64,000 nt of DNA. It comes from Ramlibacter sp. WS9. GTDB taxonomy: Bacteria; Pseudomonadota; Gammaproteobacteria; Burkholderiales; Burkholderiaceae_C. Location of the stretch: assembly GCF_003797765.1 (NCBI RefSeq), contig NZ_RKMB01000009.1, forward strand, positions 164,876-228,875. Direction: 5' to 3'. This document shows positions 10,150 through 21,059 of the stretch, piece by piece. Each line of letters begins with the position of its first letter. The stretch's first letter is position 1. The notes below the pieces were generated by a model. It did no database searches, was not told the origin of the DNA, and was given only the letters and a program-made list of their open reading frames with translations. The position numbers were made by a program, and so were the translations under genes.

Positions 10150-10593
10150 TCAACGAACGACGAGCACCGGCACCGTACCGTGCACCAGGACTTGCTGCGT
10201 CTCGCTACCCATCAGCACGCGCTTGAGACCCTTGCGGCCGTGGGAGGCCATGACGATCAGGTCGCACTTGTGCTTTTTTGCGGCCGCGAGGATGGACTCC
10301 GCGACGTGATTGGAGCGGACGACGACCGGCGTGGCCTTGACACCCCGCGCCAGAGCCGCCCCGCACAGCTTGTCGACCAGGGCTCGGCCCCGGCTGGCCG
10401 ATTCGGCGTCGAACCGATCGACTTCATCACCCGAAACCGTGAAGCCCTTCTCAAAAAAAGCCACGGGGTAGCGCTCGGACACGTTAAGGGCCACGAGGTC
10501 GGCGCCGGCGGCGGCTGCCAGGTCGATGCCATGGCGCGCGGCTGTGCCGGAGAGTTTGGTGCCGTCGGTGGCCACCAGGATGCGGCGATACAT
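10150..10593 (-). CDS. Universal stress protein
   Basis: The 147-residue UspA-fold protein has the N-terminal strand MYRRILVATDGTKLSG and the ATP-binding loop in DLIVMASHGRKGLKRVLMGSETQQVL (G-2x-G-9x-G-S/T form). It is clearly paralogous to the protein at 33617-34060, which has the same length and a near-identical C-terminal half. Ribosome binding site GGAGA precedes the ATG. The Fnr box centre lies 60 bp upstream, with TACGCT at 10619-10624 as the -10. Confidence 0.93.
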   Translation of the reverse strand: MYRRILVATDGTKLSGTAARHGIDLAAAAGADLVALNVSERYPVAFFEKGFTVSGDEVDRFDAESASRGRALVDKLCGAALARGVKATPVVVRSNHVAESILAAAKKHKCDLIVMASHGRKGLKRVLMGSETQQVLVHGTVPVLVVR

Positions 10594-10646
10594 GGCGGGT
10601 CTCCTGTAACGAAGCCCCAGCGTACGCGCGCCGTGCGCTGCCTCGC

Positions 10647-10660
10647 TTGACATGGATCAA
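10647..10660. promoter_or_regulatory. Fnr box between usp and P-type ATPase
   Basis: TTGACATGGATCAA matches the Fnr consensus TTGAT-N4-ATCAA at nine of ten conserved positions. For the leftward usp gene, TACGCT is centred exactly 32 bp away, as expected for class II activation. For the rightward ATPase, a weaker CAAAGT lies at the mirror position (10683-10688), so the box may serve both directions. Confidence 0.8.
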
Positions 10661-10799
10661 TCGCCTACGGTGCCCGTGCGTGCAAAGTGGCTCCATGGAA
10701 AAACGCGCACCCCCTATCGACCGCGTGGAGCTGCAGTCGAATCTAATGGGCCCCTTCCAGCCCGCGGGTGCCGCGCTACTGCGTTGAGCGGTCGATGAG

Positions 10800-13331
<2,532 letters not shown>

Positions 13332-13369
13332 ACGCACGCGTCAAGCCGCCTTGCCTCCAAGCCGCTTCT

Positions 13370-14296
13370 TCATGATGTTCTGTGCCGGGTGGACGGAGTG
13401 GAAGCCGAGAGCGTGCGCACGGCGTCGGCGATGGCGGGCGCGAGCGCGATGCCGTTGGATGAATGTGGAACCGTGTCGCAGGTGACGACGCGGCTCACGC
13501 CCGAGCCTCGCAACCGTGCGAAGTCCTCGGGGTCGAAGAGCGCGTGCACCGCGACGCAGACGGGCGGCGGCCAGCCCTCGCGTTCCAGCGCGCCCGCTGC
13601 CGCGATCATGGTCTGCGCAGTGGACACGATGTCGTCCAGCAGCACGGGCGTGCAGCCGGGCCATGGCCCGGCGTCACGCAGTTCGACGCTGACGTCGCGA
13701 TCTCCGCGGCGGGTCTTGGCCATGACGGTCCAGGGTGCGTGGGCGAGGCGGGCGACATGGGCCACCCACTGCTCGCTTTCCTCGTCGGGCCCGACGATCA
13801 AGGGACGCTCCACGTGGCCGCGGACCCACGCAGCGATGGCCGGGGCCGACGGTACGACCCGCGCGGGGACGGTATAGACGTCTTCGAGGCTGTGCCACCG
13901 GTGAAGATGCGGATCGACCGTCACCACGAAGTCGAAGGACGATGACAAAAGTCTTGCGTAGGTGCGCGAAGTGACAGCCTCGCCAGGGTTGAACCGGTGG
14001 TCCTGGCGCATGTACGCAAGGTACGGCGCTACGAGGCCGACTTGGGACGCACCAAGCTCGCGGGCCGCGTCGGCCGCGAACAGCATCGGCAGGGTCTTGC
14101 CATCGGGCTGGTGCAAGCTGCCGGCCAGGATGACGCGCCGCGCGGCGACCTCGGCATCGATGCGCACCAGCGTCTCGCCGTCGGGGAACGTATGCACCGC
14201 GAGTTCGGTCCAGTCGCAGTTCAGCGAGTGCGCCAGGCTCTGCGCCAGGGCCGCGCCGCCGGGGATGGCGACGATCAGCGCCGGCTTCTCTTTCAA
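13370..14296 (-). CDS. Ribose-phosphate pyrophosphokinase-like protein
   Basis: The 308-residue protein resembles PRPP synthetase: two phosphoribosyltransferase-type halves, the ATP/ribose-5-phosphate loop VDPHLHRW, the motif IVGPDEESEQW in place of GPDxGG, and the PRPP loop VLLDDIVSTAQTM. It diverges from canonical Prs (normally VDLHAxQIQGFF), so it may be a specialised paralog. The best start is a TTG at 14296 whose TTGA overlaps the stop of the phosphorylase gene, giving tight coupling. It probably supplies or consumes sugar-phosphate from that enzyme. Confidence 0.82.
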   Translation of the reverse strand: MKEKPALIVAIPGGAALAQSLAHSLNCDWTELAVHTFPDGETLVRIDAEVAARRVILAGSLHQPDGKTLPMLFAADAARELGASQVGLVAPYLAYMRQDHRFNPGEAVTSRTYARLLSSSFDFVVTVDPHLHRWHSLEDVYTVPARVVPSAPAIAAWVRGHVERPLIVGPDEESEQWVAHVARLAHAPWTVMAKTRRGDRDVSVELRDAGPWPGCTPVLLDDIVSTAQTMIAAAGALEREGWPPPVCVAVHALFDPEDFARLRGSGVSRVVTCDTVPHSSNGIALAPAIADAVRTLSASTPSTRHRTS

Positions 14297-15822
14297 AGCG
14301 CTTCTTCCATGACGTGGACGGCTTCGACCTGCGAGGTCGCGTATTCCATCGCGTAGGCCAACTCGCCCGGCGTGGCCGCGTTGAGCGTGAAGAGCGGCTG
14401 GCCGCGCTCGACGACCGAGCCCAGCGCGATTTCCATTTCGATCCCGGCGCAAGGCGACTTCGGCGCGCCGGCCAGCTTGGCAATGCGCGCCAGGCGCCGG
14501 TTGTCGATGGCGATGACGGTGCCCGCGCGCGGCGCGGTCAGGGGTTGCCGGTACGCGGCAATGGGGGGCACCCGCATGCCGCCTTGCGCTTCGCAGATCT
14601 CCTGGAACTTCGTCCACGCACGGCCGTCTTCCAGTGCGGCCGTCGCCATCGCGAGACCGGTGCCCGCCGGCGCCGCACCGCCGAACTCGAGGATCTCGGC
14701 GGTCAGTGCGAGCGCACGCCGCGCAAGGTCTGCCGGCGCGGACGGATGGCGTTGCAGGACGGACAGGACGTCGCGCGCCTCGAGTGCCGGCCCGATGCCC
14801 CGGCCGACCGGGGCCAGGCCGTCGGTCTGGACGACGCGAACCTGCAGTCCCATGGCCCGGCCCACCTGTTCAAGATGTTCCCCGAGCTGCGCCGCCGCCC
14901 GGGCGCTGCGGACTTTTGCGGTCAAGCCCACCGGCATGTCGATCACGACGTGGGTCGCACCCGCTGCGGCTTTCTTGGAAAGCACCGACGCAACGAGCTG
15001 GCCCTGGCTGTCGAGGTCGAGCGGACGCTCCACGCGGATGAGCACGTCGTCGGCGGGGCTCAGCCGCACGGCGCCGCCCCACGCGATGCAGCCGCCCGTG
15101 CGGCCGACAACGCGCTTGATCTGCATGACGTCGAGGTCCACGGGTGCCAGCGTTTCCATCGTGTCCGCAGTGCCCGCCGGGGACGTGATGGCACGCGAAG
15201 ATGTCTTGGGCATGCGCAACCCGCAGGCGGCGACGATGGGCACGATGATCATGGTGGTTCGATTGCCGGGCAGGCCGCCCACGCAATGCTTGTCCATCAC
15301 CAGTCCCTCACCCCAGTCGATGCGCTCGCCCGCCGCGACCATCGATCGCGTGAGCGAAATGGTTTCCTGCAGATCCAGGCCGTCTCCGGCGCATGCCGTC
15401 ACGAAAGCGGCGAGTTGCAGATCGGAGTAGCGGCCCGCGGCCACGTCGGTGATGATCGCGTCGAACGCCGGCGATCCCAGGCGCCGCCCGTAGACTTTGG
15501 CCCGGACGTGGCCGAGCGACTCGAGCGGAGCGGGATGGCGCAGCGTTGCTTCGTCTCCCTCCTTCGGCTGCAACATGCGCCAGGCCGCTTCCGAGAGGCC
15601 TGCTTCGTCGGCACGAAGAAACGCGCCGGTCACGACGTTGAGCGTCGCGACGATGGTGCGGGCGCCCAACGCCACCTCGACGCGAGACTGCGCCTCGAAC
15701 CCTTCGGAGTGGCAGACGTGGCAGTCGCGGTGCATGTACAGCACCGGCTCCTGGTACGTATCGATGCCCAGGCGGCGCAGGCGCAGCGAGTTCGCGCCCG
15801 GCCGGGCGACGCTGGGGAACAC
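14293..15822 (-). CDS. AMP/thymidine phosphorylase of the archaeal DeoA type
   Basis: The 509-residue protein is of the long nucleotide-phosphorylase type known from archaeal AMP phosphorylases: an N-terminal domain with LRLRRLGIDTYQEPVLYMHRDC, then the catalytic core DKHCVGGLPGNRTTMIIVPI, PKTSSRAITSPAGTADTME, and a C-terminal barrel. Such enzymes release ribose-1,5-bisphosphate (or deoxyribose-1-phosphate) from nucleotides. The GTG start at 15822 shares its first base with the usp stop (TAGTG). The operon is usp, this gene, then the PRPP-synthetase-like gene. Confidence 0.85.
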   Translation of the reverse strand: MFPSVARPGANSLRLRRLGIDTYQEPVLYMHRDCHVCHSEGFEAQSRVEVALGARTIVATLNVVTGAFLRADEAGLSEAAWRMLQPKEGDEATLRHPAPLESLGHVRAKVYGRRLGSPAFDAIITDVAAGRYSDLQLAAFVTACAGDGLDLQETISLTRSMVAAGERIDWGEGLVMDKHCVGGLPGNRTTMIIVPIVAACGLRMPKTSSRAITSPAGTADTMETLAPVDLDVMQIKRVVGRTGGCIAWGGAVRLSPADDVLIRVERPLDLDSQGQLVASVLSKKAAAGATHVVIDMPVGLTAKVRSARAAAQLGEHLEQVGRAMGLQVRVVQTDGLAPVGRGIGPALEARDVLSVLQRHPSAPADLARRALALTAEILEFGGAAPAGTGLAMATAALEDGRAWTKFQEICEAQGGMRVPPIAAYRQPLTAPRAGTVIAIDNRRLARIAKLAGAPKSPCAGIEMEIALGSVVERGQPLFTLNAATPGELAYAMEYATSQVEAVHVMEEAL

Positions 15823-16244
15823 TATTTCACCAGCAATACCGGGACATTGCACTCCGTCACGACACGCTGGGCGACACTGCCCATCAAGGCTCGCCCGATC
15901 AGCCCATGGCCGTGCGTGCCCATCACGATGAGGTGGACCTTTTCGCGATTTGCGGCCGCGAGCAGTTCGGCCGATGGCGAACCGACAACCCAGGAAGCGC
16001 GGTGCGGGACCTTGTGCCGCTTGAGGAAACGTTCGATGGGATCCAGGACCTTGGTCGCCTCGTCCTGGTGGTAGTCGCGCACGGCCGCCGAACCCAGCAT
16101 CGTCTTGACGCGTGGCGGCACCGCTAGCTGCACGTTCAGTACAACCAGCTCATCCTCGGGGCCGCAAAGCGTTTCATGGGTGACGAGAAAGGCGAGCGCC
16201 TTCTTGGTGTATTTGCTGCCGTCGGCAGCGAGAAGGATCTTCAT
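15822..16244 (-). CDS. Universal stress protein
   Basis: The 140-residue UspA-fold protein starts MKILLAADGSKYTKKAL and carries the nucleotide loop HLIVMGTHGHGLIGRALMGSVAQRV. AAGGAGCC precedes the ATG, separated by an A-run. It heads a tightly packed three-gene operon with the nucleotide phosphorylase and the PRPP-synthetase-like gene. The Fnr box at 16328-16341 with TAAGCT at 16300-16305 forms its promoter. Confidence 0.93.
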   Translation of the reverse strand: MKILLAADGSKYTKKALAFLVTHETLCGPEDELVVLNVQLAVPPRVKTMLGSAAVRDYHQDEATKVLDPIERFLKRHKVPHRASWVVGSPSAELLAAANREKVHLIVMGTHGHGLIGRALMGSVAQRVVTECNVPVLLVK

Positions 16245-16327
16245 TTTTTTTGGCTCCTTGTGGTTGAGTCGTGATGCCCGTCACCGTGCATGCAGTTCGA
16301 GCTTAGGACACACGGTAGGCGCCGTGA

Positions 16328-16341
16328 TTGACGAATGTCAA
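16328..16341. promoter_or_regulatory. Palindromic Fnr box between usp operon and fnr paralog 1
   Basis: TTGAC-gaat-GTCAA is a perfect palindrome of the Fnr/Crp type. On the minus strand the hexamer TAAGCT is centred exactly 32 bp from the box centre, matching class II activation of the usp operon. On the plus strand the equivalent position falls in the CTAGGA motif, so the fnr gene may be read from a different signal or autoregulated. Confidence 0.8.
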
Positions 16342-16364
16342 GTCCGACTGTCCGCGCCGGGGCC

Positions 16365-16393
16365 CTAGGACATTTCCTAGTGGACCTAGGACG
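16365..16393 (+). promoter_or_regulatory. Composite CTAGGA motif, copy 1
   Basis: The layout is CTAGGA-CATT-TCCTAG-T-GGAC-CTAGG-ACG. The same arrangement, differing only in the two N4 spacers and one base, recurs at 44290-44318. The first two blocks form a palindrome and the third repeats its left arm. It is upstream of fnr paralog 1 by 111 bases. Symmetry and spacing suit a LuxR/NarL-type dimer; the response regulator at 43267 is the local candidate. Confidence 0.65.
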
Positions 16394-16503
16394 GTTGCAA
16401 GGCAAAAGACCGGCGAGCGCCTAGGGCTGCAATCAGTGCCCGCCCATACGCTTTTCGGCGCGCGGCGTGCACAGTTGGTTGCATGCAACTTCAGGAGCGT
16501 TTC

Positions 16504-17280
16504 ATGCCTGCCGCAGCCGAAAATGCGATCCCCACGATCCGAATCGCCGCTGCCGCTCCGGTTGGAGCCCGGACGGGCGCTGCCACGCGGTGCTCCTCTT
16601 GCCACCTTCGCGATCTTTGCCTTCCATCCGGGATGAACGACGCGGAGACGGAATGGATCGACCGTATGACGATAGGCCGGCGACACGTCAATGCGGGACA
16701 AACCTTGTACCGGGAAGGCGAACGCTTCCAGTTCATCTACGCGGTACGCGGGGGCACGTTCAAGTCCAGCGTGTCGCTCGCCGACGGGCGCGAGCATATC
16801 TGCGGGCTGCACATGAGCGGCGAGCTGATGGGCCTCGACGGCATTGCCAACGGCACTCACGCGAGCACCGCGACAGCGCTGGAAGACACGGAAATCTGCT
16901 CGATCCCCTATGCGCGGCTGAACGAAGAGAGCGGCCGCAGCGCCAACATGCAACGCATGGTCAATCGCTTGATGAGCCGCGAGATCGTGCGCGAACACAG
17001 CCTCATGATGTTGCTGGGCAGCATGAATGCCGAAGAGCGCCTGGCCACTTTCCTGCTGAATCTGTCGAAGCGGCTGCGCGCGCGCGGATATTCCCCCAAT
17101 GAGTTCCATCTGCGCATGTCGCGCGCCGAAATCGGCAGCTATCTGGGCATGAAGCTGGAAACCGTCAGCCGCACCTTTTCCGCGTTCCAGCAGCAGGGCC
17201 TGATGGAAGTCGACAAGCGGCACATCCGGATCACCGACATCGATGCGTTGCAGCGGGCTTTCGACGCACCGGTCCACTAG
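16504..17280 (+). CDS. Fnr-family oxygen-sensing regulator, paralog 1
   Basis: The 258-residue Crp/Fnr protein has the N-terminal cluster cysteines Cys30-x2-Cys33-x5-Cys39 (CSSCHLRDLC) and the fourth ligand Cys132 in TEICSIP, so a [4Fe-4S] oxygen-labile cluster is expected. The cyclic-nucleotide-type barrel is followed by the dimer helix and the helix-turn-helix RAEIGSYLGMKLETVSRTFS with the Glu-Ser-Arg contacts that read TTGAT half-sites. The start at 16504 is favoured by CAGGAG seven bases upstream; an earlier ATG lies at 16483. It heads a unit with cbpA, cbpM and htrA. Confidence 0.9.
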   Translation: MPAAAENAIPTIRIAAAAPVGARTGAATRCSSCHLRDLCLPSGMNDAETEWIDRMTIGRRHVNAGQTLYREGERFQFIYAVRGGTFKSSVSLADGREHICGLHMSGELMGLDGIANGTHASTATALEDTEICSIPYARLNEESGRSANMQRMVNRLMSREIVREHSLMMLLGSMNAEERLATFLLNLSKRLRARGYSPNEFHLRMSRAEIGSYLGMKLETVSRTFSAFQQQGLMEVDKRHIRITDIDALQRAFDAPVH

Positions 17281-17295
17281 AAGAACCATCGCGCC

Positions 17296-18216
17296 ATGAA
17301 GTTCAAGGACTACTACGCGATCCTCGGCATTGCCCGCGACGCCGACGACGAGGCCATCAAGAAGGCCTATCGCAAACTCGCGCGGAAATATCACCCCGAT
17401 GTGTCCAAGGAGCCTGAAGCCGAGGCACGCTTCAAGGATGCGGCCGAAGCCTACGCCACGCTCAAGGACGCGGAGAAGCGGGCCGCTTACGACGAACTCG
17501 GGCAGCACCGGGCCGGCGAGGAGATGTCCCCGCCGCGGCAGTGGCGGCATGCGTTTCCCGAGGGAGAAGCCGGTTTCGAAGGCGTGGACCTTTCGGACCT
17601 GCTCGACATGCTCGCGAAACGCGGGCAGCGGCATCGGCCGCCCGTGCGCGGGCACGACTACGACGCGTCGGCCCGCATCAGCCTGGAGGACGCGCACCGG
17701 GGCTGCACGCTGAGCCTGCAAGTGGAGCAGGGCGATCGTCCGCACAGCTTGCAAGTCACCATCCCGCCGGGCGTGCACGAAGGCCAGAAGCTCAGGCTGC
17801 GCGGCAAGGGTGGCAAGGGCCGCGACGGCGGCGCCGACGGTGACATCTACCTGCACATTGCGATGCTTCCGCACCGCGTCTTCCGCGCCGACGGGCACGA
17901 CCTCTATTTCGATCTGGCCCTCGCCCCCTGGGAGGCCGCCCTGGGCGCCGAAATCGAGGTCCCCACGCTCGACGCGCCCGTCCTGCTGACAGTCCCCCCG
18001 GGGTCGAGTTCCGGCCGCCGGCTGCGCTTGCGGTCACGGGGGATGAACACGGGCCATGGCAAGCGCGGCGATTTGTATGCCGTGGTTCGCATCGACGTAC
18101 CTGCGGTGCTCTCGGCGCGCGAGCGCGAGCTATTTGAAGGCCTTGCGGCCGCCTCAGGATTTTCGGCGCGCGCCACGCCTTCCAGGGAAGAGCATCATGC
18201 ACAACCAACCGTCTGA
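17296..18216 (+). CDS. cbpA: DnaJ-type co-chaperone CbpA
   Basis: The 306-residue protein has a J domain (residues 1-68, with YHPDV containing the HPD tripeptide) and two C-terminal peptide-binding domains but no zinc-finger domain, the architecture of CbpA. It would stimulate DnaK-type Hsp70. The J domain follows fnr paralog 1 by 15 bases. Its 3' end overlaps the cbpM-like gene by 20 bases, the usual partner arrangement. Confidence 0.92.
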   Translation: MKFKDYYAILGIARDADDEAIKKAYRKLARKYHPDVSKEPEAEARFKDAAEAYATLKDAEKRAAYDELGQHRAGEEMSPPRQWRHAFPEGEAGFEGVDLSDLLDMLAKRGQRHRPPVRGHDYDASARISLEDAHRGCTLSLQVEQGDRPHSLQVTIPPGVHEGQKLRLRGKGGKGRDGGADGDIYLHIAMLPHRVFRADGHDLYFDLALAPWEAALGAEIEVPTLDAPVLLTVPPGSSSGRRLRLRSRGMNTGHGKRGDLYAVVRIDVPAVLSARERELFEGLAAASGFSARATPSREEHHAQPTV

Positions 18217-18595
18217 TTGGCACCGGCTCGAAACCGGTGTCCTCGTGAGCATCGAGGAGCTCAGCCACTGCTGCCAGCTCGAAGTCGGCGACCTGCTGGA
18301 ACTGGTCGAGTACCGTGCGCTGGAGCGCGCCAATGGGGATGGCCGCACCAGCCTGTTCCATAGCGACTGTGTGGCTCCATTGCGAACCGCTTGCAGGCTG
18401 CGGGCCGACTTCGACCTTGACCTGTTCACGACCGGGCTGCTGCTGGGGTATCTGCGCCGCATCGGCGCGCTCGAACGGCAAATTGCGTCAATCCAGGCCC
18501 GAGCGCCGGCACACGCCGTGCAAGTGCACCATGAGCCCGGCCCCTGGCACGAAGAGCATGCGCGCGCCGGGGGCGCGATGCCGTGGCATCCCTGA
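18197..18595 (+). CDS. CbpM-like chaperone modulator
   Basis: This 132-residue protein begins inside the end of cbpA. The N-terminal segment [32 protein letters not shown] resembles the MerR-like winged fold of CbpM, which inhibits the CbpA J domain. The C-terminal part ([20 protein letters not shown]) predicts a helix. It is longer than typical CbpM (~100) because of a His/Pro-rich tail. Its last 13 bases overlap the protease gene. Confidence 0.72.
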   Translation: MHNQPSDWHRLETGVLVSIEELSHCCQLEVGDLLELVEYRALERANGDGRTSLFHSDCVAPLRTACRLRADFDLDLFTTGLLLGYLRRIGALERQIASIQARAPAHAVQVHHEPGPWHEEHARAGGAMPWHP

Positions 18596-20016
18596 CGCGC
18601 CGCGCCGGCCGGCTTTTCGGGGCAATGGCGGCATTGGCGGGAAGCTTCCTGCTGGCGATGTCGTCGTTCGCGGCGGACCCGCGGCCACCGGAGCAGCTTG
18701 CATGCGGCGAGCAGTCAGCCGACCGGCGGCCGCGCGGGGGCTTTGCCGCGGCCGTGGTGCGCAATGCGCCCGCGGTCGTGCAGGTCGTCGTCATTCGCGG
18801 CGCGCGGGACCCGATGGAGGAAACCGAAGGCTTCGAATTCTTCCAGCCGCTCGCCGGACTTCCACTGCCCGGTTACGCGGACGGCGCGTTGGAGCGCACC
18901 TTCTCGTCGGGGTTCGTCATCGATCCAAAGGGCTACGTGCTGGCCAGTGCCCATGCCGTCTTCGACGCGCATGAAGTCTGGGTGCTCCTGGCCGATGGCC
19001 GCCGCCTTGGCGCGTCCGTGGAAGGATTGGACCGGCGCACCGATGTGGCACTGCTGAAAGTCGAGGCCGACGGGCTGCCATCGGTTCGGCTGGCCGCGCC
19101 GCCGCGAATATGCCCCGGCGCATGGCTGGCCGCGTTGGGCACCCCGTTCGGTTTCGAAAGGACGGTGACCGCCGGCGTCGTGAGCGCCTATCCGCGATTC
19201 CTGCCGGGTACCACGATGCCCCTGATCCAGAGCGACGTGGCGCTCAACCCCGGCAGCTCCGGGGGGCCGCTCTTCAATGCGGACGGCACCGTCGTCGGCA
19301 TGAGCTCGATGATCTTCTCCGGCAGCGGCATCTACATCGGGGTGTCGTTCGCCCTCCCGATCGAGGAAGTCATGCGCGTCGTGGACGGCATTCGAAAGAC
19401 GGGCAGCGTGCGGCGCGGCGACATCGGGCTCAAGACACAGGCGCTGGACCGCGAACTGGCCCTGGCTTTCGGACTTGCCGAAGCGGGCGGAGCGCTGGTG
19501 GTCCGCATCGAGCCTGGCGGTGCCGCCGACGGCGCGGGCATTCGGCGCGGCGACGTCGTTCTTTCCCTGGACGGCATGCCCGCCGATCACTCGCGGATCG
19601 AGCAGGGAATCGCGGCCGCGCAGCCCGGCAGCACCCTGCTGTTGCGCGTCTGGCGCGACCAGTCGGCCAGGCAAGTGCGCGTCACGGTCGGCCTTGCACG
19701 CCAGGACATGCCGCCACCGCAGCGCAAGCGCCCGGCGGCGTCGCAAGCTCGCCTGGGCCTGGCACTTGCCCCAGCCCTCGTGACCGCCGGAATGCCGGCG
19801 GGTGTTTATGTCGAAGGCGCGACCGGCGAAAGTCTGCTGGCGGGGATCGAGCGCGGAGACAGGATCGTGGCGGTGAACGGCACAGCCGTCGAGACGATGG
19901 CCGAGTTCGACGCCGCGTTGCGGTCCGCGAACCCGAGGCCCGTCGTTGCGCTGCTGTTGATGCGCGGCAATGTGGCCGTGTACGTGCCCGTGCAACGCCA
20001 AGGGGGGCAACCCTGA
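18583..20016 (+). CDS. Periplasmic HtrA/DegP-type serine protease
   Basis: The 477-residue protein begins at a GTG with a signal sequence (residues 1-31, ending SSFAADP). The trypsin-like triad is visible: His in ASAHAVF, Asp in RRTDVALLKV and Ser in NPGSSGGPLFN. Two PDZ domains follow (about 275-360 and 385-470). It would degrade or hold misfolded envelope proteins. It is coupled to cbpM by overlap, placing cytoplasmic and envelope quality control in one operon with fnr paralog 1. Confidence 0.88.
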   Translation: MASLTRRAGRLFGAMAALAGSFLLAMSSFAADPRPPEQLACGEQSADRRPRGGFAAAVVRNAPAVVQVVVIRGARDPMEETEGFEFFQPLAGLPLPGYADGALERTFSSGFVIDPKGYVLASAHAVFDAHEVWVLLADGRRLGASVEGLDRRTDVALLKVEADGLPSVRLAAPPRICPGAWLAALGTPFGFERTVTAGVVSAYPRFLPGTTMPLIQSDVALNPGSSGGPLFNADGTVVGMSSMIFSGSGIYIGVSFALPIEEVMRVVDGIRKTGSVRRGDIGLKTQALDRELALAFGLAEAGGALVVRIEPGGAADGAGIRRGDVVLSLDGMPADHSRIEQGIAAAQPGSTLLLRVWRDQSARQVRVTVGLARQDMPPPQRKRPAASQARLGLALAPALVTAGMPAGVYVEGATGESLLAGIERGDRIVAVNGTAVETMAEFDAALRSANPRPVVALLLMRGNVAVYVPVQRQGGQP

Positions 20017-20021
20017 AGGTG

Positions 20022-20054
20022 CGCCAAGGCGGGTGCATTGCGCCCGCCTTGGCG
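20022..20054. terminator. Bidirectional hairpin between convergent genes
   Basis: CGCCAAGGCGGG and its exact complement CCCGCCTTGGCG form a 12-bp perfect stem with a 9-base loop, 5 bases after the protease stop and 5 bases before the stop of the convergent usp gene. No T-run follows on either side, so termination strength is uncertain, but position and stem quality support a shared terminator. Confidence 0.65.
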
Positions 20055-20059
20055 AGGCC

Positions 20060-20500
20060 TCAGCGGGCCACCAGCACAGGGACCGGCGACAGCTGCAACA
20101 ACTTGGCCGCCACGCTACCCAGGACCATGTTGTCGAAGCCGGATCGGCCGTGCGAGCCGGCGACGATGAGGTCGCACGCCTCGTCCTTGGCCGTCTGCAC
20201 GATGCCCTTCGCGGCGGTCGTGTTCTCGACCAGGCGCAGCTCCAGCGGGACCGGCGGGCGGCTTTCGGCGCAGAGCGCCATGACTTTTGCATGGGCGCCG
20301 GCCGCGTGGTCGCGCGCGGCCGAGAGGTAGGCGTAAAGGCCCATGGGGTTCGTGTCCGCCAAGCCGAGGTACGGATAGGGATCGACCACATACACCGCCG
20401 TGAGGTGAGCGCCTTGCGACCGCGCGAGCCCAGCGGCGAGCTTCGCCGCGTGTTCGGAGGCGCTGGATCCGTCAGTCGCCAGCAGGATGTTCTTGAACAT
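20060..20500 (-). CDS. Universal stress protein
   Basis: The 146-residue UspA-fold protein begins MFKNILLATDGSSASEHAAK and has the loop DLIVAGSHGRSGFDNMVLGSVAAKL. It lies 11 bases downstream of the dksA-like gene on the same strand, so the Fnr box at 20962 probably drives both. It ends at the shared hairpin terminator. Confidence 0.93.
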   Translation of the reverse strand: MFKNILLATDGSSASEHAAKLAAGLARSQGAHLTAVYVVDPYPYLGLADTNPMGLYAYLSAARDHAAGAHAKVMALCAESRPPVPLELRLVENTTAAKGIVQTAKDEACDLIVAGSHGRSGFDNMVLGSVAAKLLQLSPVPVLVAR

Positions 20501-20511
20501 GGGGCGTCGTC

Positions 20512-20898
20512 TCAGGATGCCTTGGCACGAGACTCGTGGGCAGAGGAATGCTCGTGGGCGGCCTGGCAGCCCGTGCAATAGGGTGTGGCGGGCAGTGCAG
20601 TCAGGCGCCGCAGGTCGATGGGCTCATCGCAATCCACGCACAGCCCGAACGAGCCGCTTGCGATTCGCTGCTCGGCCGCTCGCACCTGCTCGAGCTCGGT
20701 TGCGGCGCGGGCCGCCTGCACGTCGCCCATGGCGGCGAGGCTGTCCTGGTCCGCGGCGTCCTTGAAGTCCGAGACCTCGTGCACGTCGGCGGACCCGGCC
20801 TGCGCGAACTGGCCGCGCAAGATTTCGCGGAGTTCCGTGGCCCGGCTCGCCAGCCGCTGCTGGAACTGGGGCGCCATAGCGATGTGGAATTTGTTCAT
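20512..20898 (-). CDS. DksA/TraR-family C4 zinc-finger protein
   Basis: This 128-residue protein has a long helical N-terminal region with the acidic DAADQDSLAAMGD segment of DksA-like proteins and a C4 zinc finger LCVDCDEPIDLRRLTALP...YCTGC near residues 87-112. DksA-type proteins bind the RNA polymerase secondary channel and modify initiation. It is shorter and more diverged than housekeeping DksA (~150), so it is probably an accessory paralog for the low-oxygen regime. The gene is cotranscribed with usp. Confidence 0.86.
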   Translation of the reverse strand: MNKFHIAMAPQFQQRLASRATELREILRGQFAQAGSADVHEVSDFKDAADQDSLAAMGDVQAARAATELEQVRAAEQRIASGSFGLCVDCDEPIDLRRLTALPATPYCTGCQAAHEHSSAHESRAKAS

Positions 20899-20961
20899 TG
20901 GCTTGCCTGTGGTTGAAGACTGGACACGAATCGATTCTGTGGCGCGCGGCGCGCCCCGGCC

Positions 20962-20975
20962 TTGCGCTAGATCAA
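20962..20975. promoter_or_regulatory. Fnr-like box between dksA-like and acyl-CoA synthetase genes
   Basis: TTGCGCTAGATCAA matches the Fnr consensus with a C for A and a G for T/C in the left half-site. The minus-strand hexamer CAGAAT (20934-20939) lies exactly 32 bp from the box centre for the dksA-like gene; CACCAT (20998-21003) is at the mirrored position for the synthetase. Confidence 0.7.
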
Positions 20976-21059
20976 GAAGGGGGGCGCCGCGGTACCCCAC
21001 CATTTGAAGCATCGACCGCCAAGGTCCTCCCTTGATCTTCCCAACCGATAGGCCGCGCG

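Noticed and set aside
14314..16074. 586-codon open frame opposite the nucleotide phosphorylase and usp genes
   Set aside because: It runs across two recognised genes on the other strand and has shadow-type composition without domains or a ribosome binding site.
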